The notes under the pieces are model-generated. The model did not search any database. It saw only the letters and a program-made list of their open reading frames with translations, and had not been told where the DNA came from. Source: Phenylobacterium soli (GTDB lineage: Bacteria; Pseudomonadota; Alphaproteobacteria; Caulobacterales; Caulobacteraceae). From it: 64,000 bases of DNA. Location: NCBI RefSeq assembly GCF_003254475.1, contig NZ_QFYQ01000001.1, positions 1,736,001 through 1,800,000 of the forward strand, given 5' to 3'. Below are positions 61,353-64,000 of the stretch, piece by piece. Position 1 is the stretch's first letter; the number at the start of each line of letters is the position of its first letter. Both the position numbers and the translations under genes were made by a program.

Positions 61353-61937
61353 TTGGCCCTCGCCCGACTTCTCGACGAGATCGCCGCCTGCCGGGCCTGC
61401 GCCGGGGACTTCCCCCATGCGCCGCGCCCGGTGGTGCGGGTCTCGCCTGAAACCAGGATCCTGATCGCCGGCCAGGCGCCGGGGCGGCGGGTGCACGAGA
61501 GCGGCCTGCCGTTCGACGACCCGTCCGGCGACCGGTTGCGCGGCTGGATGGGCCTCGACCGCGCGACTTTCTACGGCGACGACCGCGTCGGCGTGGCGGC
61601 CATGGCCTTCTGCTTCCCGGGCACCAACCCCACGGGCGGCGACTATCCGCCGCCGCGGCGCTGCGCCGAGCTCTGGCGCGAACGGCTGATGGCCGAGCTG
61701 CCGAACGTCGAGCTGACCCTGCTGGTCGGCTCCTACGCCCAGGCCTGGGCGCTGAAGACCCGCCGCCCGCTCGGGGAGACGGTGCGCGACTGGCGCGCCT
61801 ACCTGCCTGAGGCCTTGGTGCTGCCGCATCCCTCGTGGCGCAATACCGCCTGGCTGAAGCGAAACCCCTGGTTCGAGGCCGAGGTTACGCCCTATCTGCA
61901 GGAGCGGGTGCAAGAGATCCTGACCGCCGACCGATGA
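61353..61937 (+). CDS. Uracil-DNA glycosylase-family protein
   Basis: A 194-residue protein of the UDG fold: the first active-site-type motif is LIAGQAPGRRVHESG with DDPSGDRLRGWMG following, and the second is LPHPSWRN near the C-terminus. CRAC at 13-16 resembles part of the four-cysteine set of family 4/5 enzymes, but the complete Fe-S set is not obvious, so activity and cluster are uncertain. The start is TTG. It overlaps the next gene by 4 bp (ATGA). Confidence 0.7.
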   Translation: MALARLLDEIAACRACAGDFPHAPRPVVRVSPETRILIAGQAPGRRVHESGLPFDDPSGDRLRGWMGLDRATFYGDDRVGVAAMAFCFPGTNPTGGDYPPPRRCAELWRERLMAELPNVELTLLVGSYAQAWALKTRRPLGETVRDWRAYLPEALVLPHPSWRNTAWLKRNPWFEAEVTPYLQERVQEILTADR

Positions 61938-62959
61938 AGCGCCTTCTCGTCCTCGCCTTCGCCCTGATGGTCTCGGCCTGCACGCCGCTCGTCGTGCAGC
62001 AGCCGCTCAGTCCGCCCACCGCCTTCGCCGGGCCGCGGCTGGAGGAGGACGCCGTCGTCAGCTTCGACGGCGCGCGCCTGGGGCTGAAGCACTGGGACAC
62101 GGCGGGCGAGCCGTGGGCGGTGATCGTCGGCGTGCACGGCATGAACGACTATTCCAACGCCTTCCACATGGCCGCGCCCTGGTGGGCGGAGCAGGGGATC
62201 GCGACCTACGCCTACGACCAGCGCGGTTTCGGGCGCTCTCCGGGGCGGGGCATCTGGGCCGGCGAGGAGCTGATGGTGCAGGACCTGCGCACCGTGACCA
62301 GCCTCGTGCGCCAGCGCTTCCCGCACGCCCTCATCGCCGTGGCCGGCGAGAGCATGGGCGGGGCGGTCGCCATCGAGGCGTTCGCCAGTTCGGACCCGCC
62401 GGCCGCCGACCGCCTGATCCTGCTCTCCCCGGCGGTCTGGGGCTGGCGCGAGCAGCCGCTGCCCAACAAGACGCTCCTATGGCTGGCCGCCAACTTCACC
62501 GCCGGCAAGGTCTATGAGCCGCCGCGCTGGCTGACCTCGAAGATCAAGCCGACCGACAACCGGGCCGAGCTGATCGCCATGGGCCGCGACCCGCTGATGA
62601 TCTGGGGCGCGCGCTCGGACACCCTCTATGGGCTGGTGTCGCTGATGGGGTATGCGGCGGACGACGTGGGCCGCATTCAGGCCCCGACCTTCTACCTGCA
62701 CGGGATCCACGACGAGATCATCCCGAAGAAGGCCGCCCGCCGCGCCGCGGCCGAACTGAAGGCCAGCGACCGCTCGGCCGAGTACGCCCACGGCTATCAC
62801 CTGCTGATGCGCGACCTCGAGGGCCCGGCGGTCTGGGCCGACGTGGCCGCCTTCCTCAAGGATCCGAAGGCGGACCTGCCGTCGGGCGCGCCGCCGATCC
62901 CGGGCTCGCCGGCCCGGGGCGCCAGGACGCAGACGGCGGCGAGCGCCTCGGGGTTGTGA
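61934..62959 (+). CDS. Lipoprotein alpha/beta hydrolase, monoacylglycerol lipase-like (S33)
   Basis: A 341-residue secreted hydrolase: lipobox MVSAC with Cys16, then VIVGVHGMNDYSNAF, TYAYDQRGFGRSPG and the nucleophile elbow GESMGGAVA; HGIHDEIIP and HGYHLLMRD give the acid and histidine. These match the Hydrolase_4/monoacylglycerol lipase group. The lipobox suggests attachment to a membrane facing the periplasm. The C-terminus is a Ser/Ala/Pro-rich tail. It overlaps the UDG-like gene by 4 bp, probably one transcript. Confidence 0.83.
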   Translation: MKRLLVLAFALMVSACTPLVVQQPLSPPTAFAGPRLEEDAVVSFDGARLGLKHWDTAGEPWAVIVGVHGMNDYSNAFHMAAPWWAEQGIATYAYDQRGFGRSPGRGIWAGEELMVQDLRTVTSLVRQRFPHALIAVAGESMGGAVAIEAFASSDPPAADRLILLSPAVWGWREQPLPNKTLLWLAANFTAGKVYEPPRWLTSKIKPTDNRAELIAMGRDPLMIWGARSDTLYGLVSLMGYAADDVGRIQAPTFYLHGIHDEIIPKKAARRAAAELKASDRSAEYAHGYHLLMRDLEGPAVWADVAAFLKDPKADLPSGAPPIPGSPARGARTQTAASASGL

Positions 62960-63023
62960 GATCGGTCCGTCGGGAGTAGGGAAGCCGCGCAACCGTCTTC
63001 CACTGAGCGGCGCTTACCCAGGC

Positions 63024-64000
63024 ATGACCTTGTTCGATTCCCCGGCCTTCGAGGGACATGAAGGCGTCCACGAGTTCTCCGACGAAAAAACCGGCCTTAG
63101 GGCGATCGTCGCGATCCATTCGACCGCCAGGGGCCCCGCCGCCGGCGGCTGCCGGATGTGGCCCTACGCCGACTCCGAGGCGGCCCTGACCGACGCGCTG
63201 CGCCTGTCGCGGGCGATGAGCTTCAAGAACGCCATGGCCGACCTCGACCTCGGCGGCGGCAAGGCGGTGATCATCGGCGATTCCCGCACCCAGAAGACGC
63301 CGGGCCTGTTCGAGGCCTTCGGGGCCTGCGTCGAGCAGCTCGGCGGCCGTTACTGGACCGCCGAGGACGTCGGCGTCTCGCCGACCGACCTCATGCACGC
63401 GCGCAAGCGGACCCGCTACGTGGCCGGGCTGGAGGGCCATGCGGCGGCATCGGGCGATCCCTCGCCGGTGACGGCCGAGGGCGTATTCCGGGGCGTGCAG
63501 CTCTGCGTGCGCCGGGCGCTCGGCCGCGAGCTCGACGGGGTCACCGTGGCCCTGCAGGGGGTCGGCCATGTGGGCGGCTACCTGGCCGACAAGCTCACCG
63601 CGGCGGGCGCCAAGCTGATCGTCACCGACGTCAACGCTGAGCAGCTGCACGCCGTGGCGGAGCGGACCGGCGCCGAGGTGGTGGCGCCGGGGGCCATCTT
63701 CGATGCGGAATGCGACGTCTTCGCGCCGTGCGCCCTGGGCGGGGCGATCAACGAGAGCACCCTGCCGCGGATCAAGGCGAAGGTGATCGCCGGCGCCGCC
63801 AACAATCAGCTCGCCGACGCCGAGGCCGGACGGGCGGTCTTCCAGCGCGGCATGCTCTACGCGCCGGACTATGTGATCAACGGCGGCGGCATCATCAACG
63901 TCGCGGCCGAGATCCGCGCCCTGGAGGCCGGCGGCGCCTTCGACCCGGCCTGGGTCGACGCCAAGCTCGACCGCCTGATGCTGACGCTGGAGGAGGTCCT
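63024..64000 (+). CDS. Leucine dehydrogenase-type amino acid dehydrogenase, partial at window end
   Basis: The first 325 residues are visible; the stop lies past the window. Glu/Leu/Phe/Val dehydrogenase family: FKNAMADLDLGGGKAVI holds the substrate- and catalysis-related lysines (Lys68, Lys80), AAGGCRMWPY precedes it, and the Rossmann domain starts VTVALQGVGHVGGYLADKL. Leucine dehydrogenases are about 350 residues, so only the end is missing. It deaminates branched-chain amino acids with NAD; ilv genes are 23 kb away and not obviously co-regulated. The GCATGACC start has no strong ribosome site. Confidence 0.88.
   Translation, partial: MTLFDSPAFEGHEGVHEFSDEKTGLRAIVAIHSTARGPAAGGCRMWPYADSEAALTDALRLSRAMSFKNAMADLDLGGGKAVIIGDSRTQKTPGLFEAFGACVEQLGGRYWTAEDVGVSPTDLMHARKRTRYVAGLEGHAAASGDPSPVTAEGVFRGVQLCVRRALGRELDGVTVALQGVGHVGGYLADKLTAAGAKLIVTDVNAEQLHAVAERTGAEVVAPGAIFDAECDVFAPCALGGAINESTLPRIKAKVIAGAANNQLADAEAGRAVFQRGMLYAPDYVINGGGIINVAAEIRALEAGGAFDPAWVDAKLDRLMLTLEEV

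Overview
The window is a contiguous, GC-rich (about two-thirds G+C or more) piece of an alphaproteobacterial chromosome, almost certainly Caulobacterales; I would guess Phenylobacterium or a close relative of Caulobacter. The reasons are the master cell-cycle regulator gene ctrA divergent from fliIJ, a fliF-fliG-flbE/fliH-fliN-flbD-flhA flagellar operon, a circularly permuted (two-piece) tmRNA gene, and an alpha-type SspB adaptor. I see no phage, insertion sequence, CRISPR array or tRNA; this is ordinary core and accessory chromosome, and its most informative signals are regulatory and RNA elements.

Layout. 1-10.4 kb: the end of a TetR regulator, lysC, ubiG, an acyl-CoA synthetase, an alpha/beta hydrolase, a chromate transporter, a zinc alcohol dehydrogenase, a small cytochrome c, a FkbM-like methyltransferase and an M23 peptidase. 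10.6-16.3 kb: arsC, a membrane M28 peptidase, ctrA with a methylation-site-rich upstream region, then fliI-fliJ. 16.4-19.6 kb: an S15-type hydrolase and three small poorly known proteins. 19.6-26.9 kb: flhA, flbD, fliN, fliH, fliG, fliF on the minus strand behind a CtrA-box-like promoter. 26.9-31.4 kb: a beta-lactamase-fold serine hydrolase, a caspase-like C13 peptidase, a thioesterase, sspB and the tmRNA gene ssrA. 31.4-35.3 kb: a GT87 glycosyltransferase, a septation-protein homologue, a secreted protein, ilvH and a small conserved protein. 35.4-42.4 kb: heme oxygenase plus bacteriophytochrome, ybaK, ilvB with a leader-peptide attenuator, miaA and serB. 42.4-50.5 kb: a HAD phosphatase, hflC-hflK, mrp, two tandem MFS symporters and a short-chain dehydrogenase. 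50.6-64 kb: a DevBCA-type export system, a nucleoside transporter, two glutathione transferases, several oxidoreductases, thioesterase and acyl-CoA dehydrogenase genes, a uracil-DNA-glycosylase-like protein, a lipoprotein hydrolase and a leucine-dehydrogenase-type gene that runs off the end.

How parts fit together. CtrA activates early flagellar genes in Caulobacter, and both ctrA and its likely target operon (fliF) are here. CtrA ends in Ala-Ala, as does the tmRNA tag; both are ClpXP-type signals, and SspB, which delivers tagged proteins to ClpXP, is encoded immediately downstream of the tmRNA gene. The acetolactate synthase large and small subunit genes are separated by about 3.8 kb holding a red-light photoreceptor module, and the large-subunit gene has a classical branched-chain amino acid attenuator that is directly readable in the sequence.

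The most notable observations are the two-piece tmRNA with a readable tag next to sspB, a duplicated structured element at its 3' side, the ilvB attenuator, the dense cluster of GANTC sites upstream of ctrA, a hairpin that covers a ribosome binding site at 4.3 kb, and a perfect 12-bp inverted repeat at 32.6 kb.
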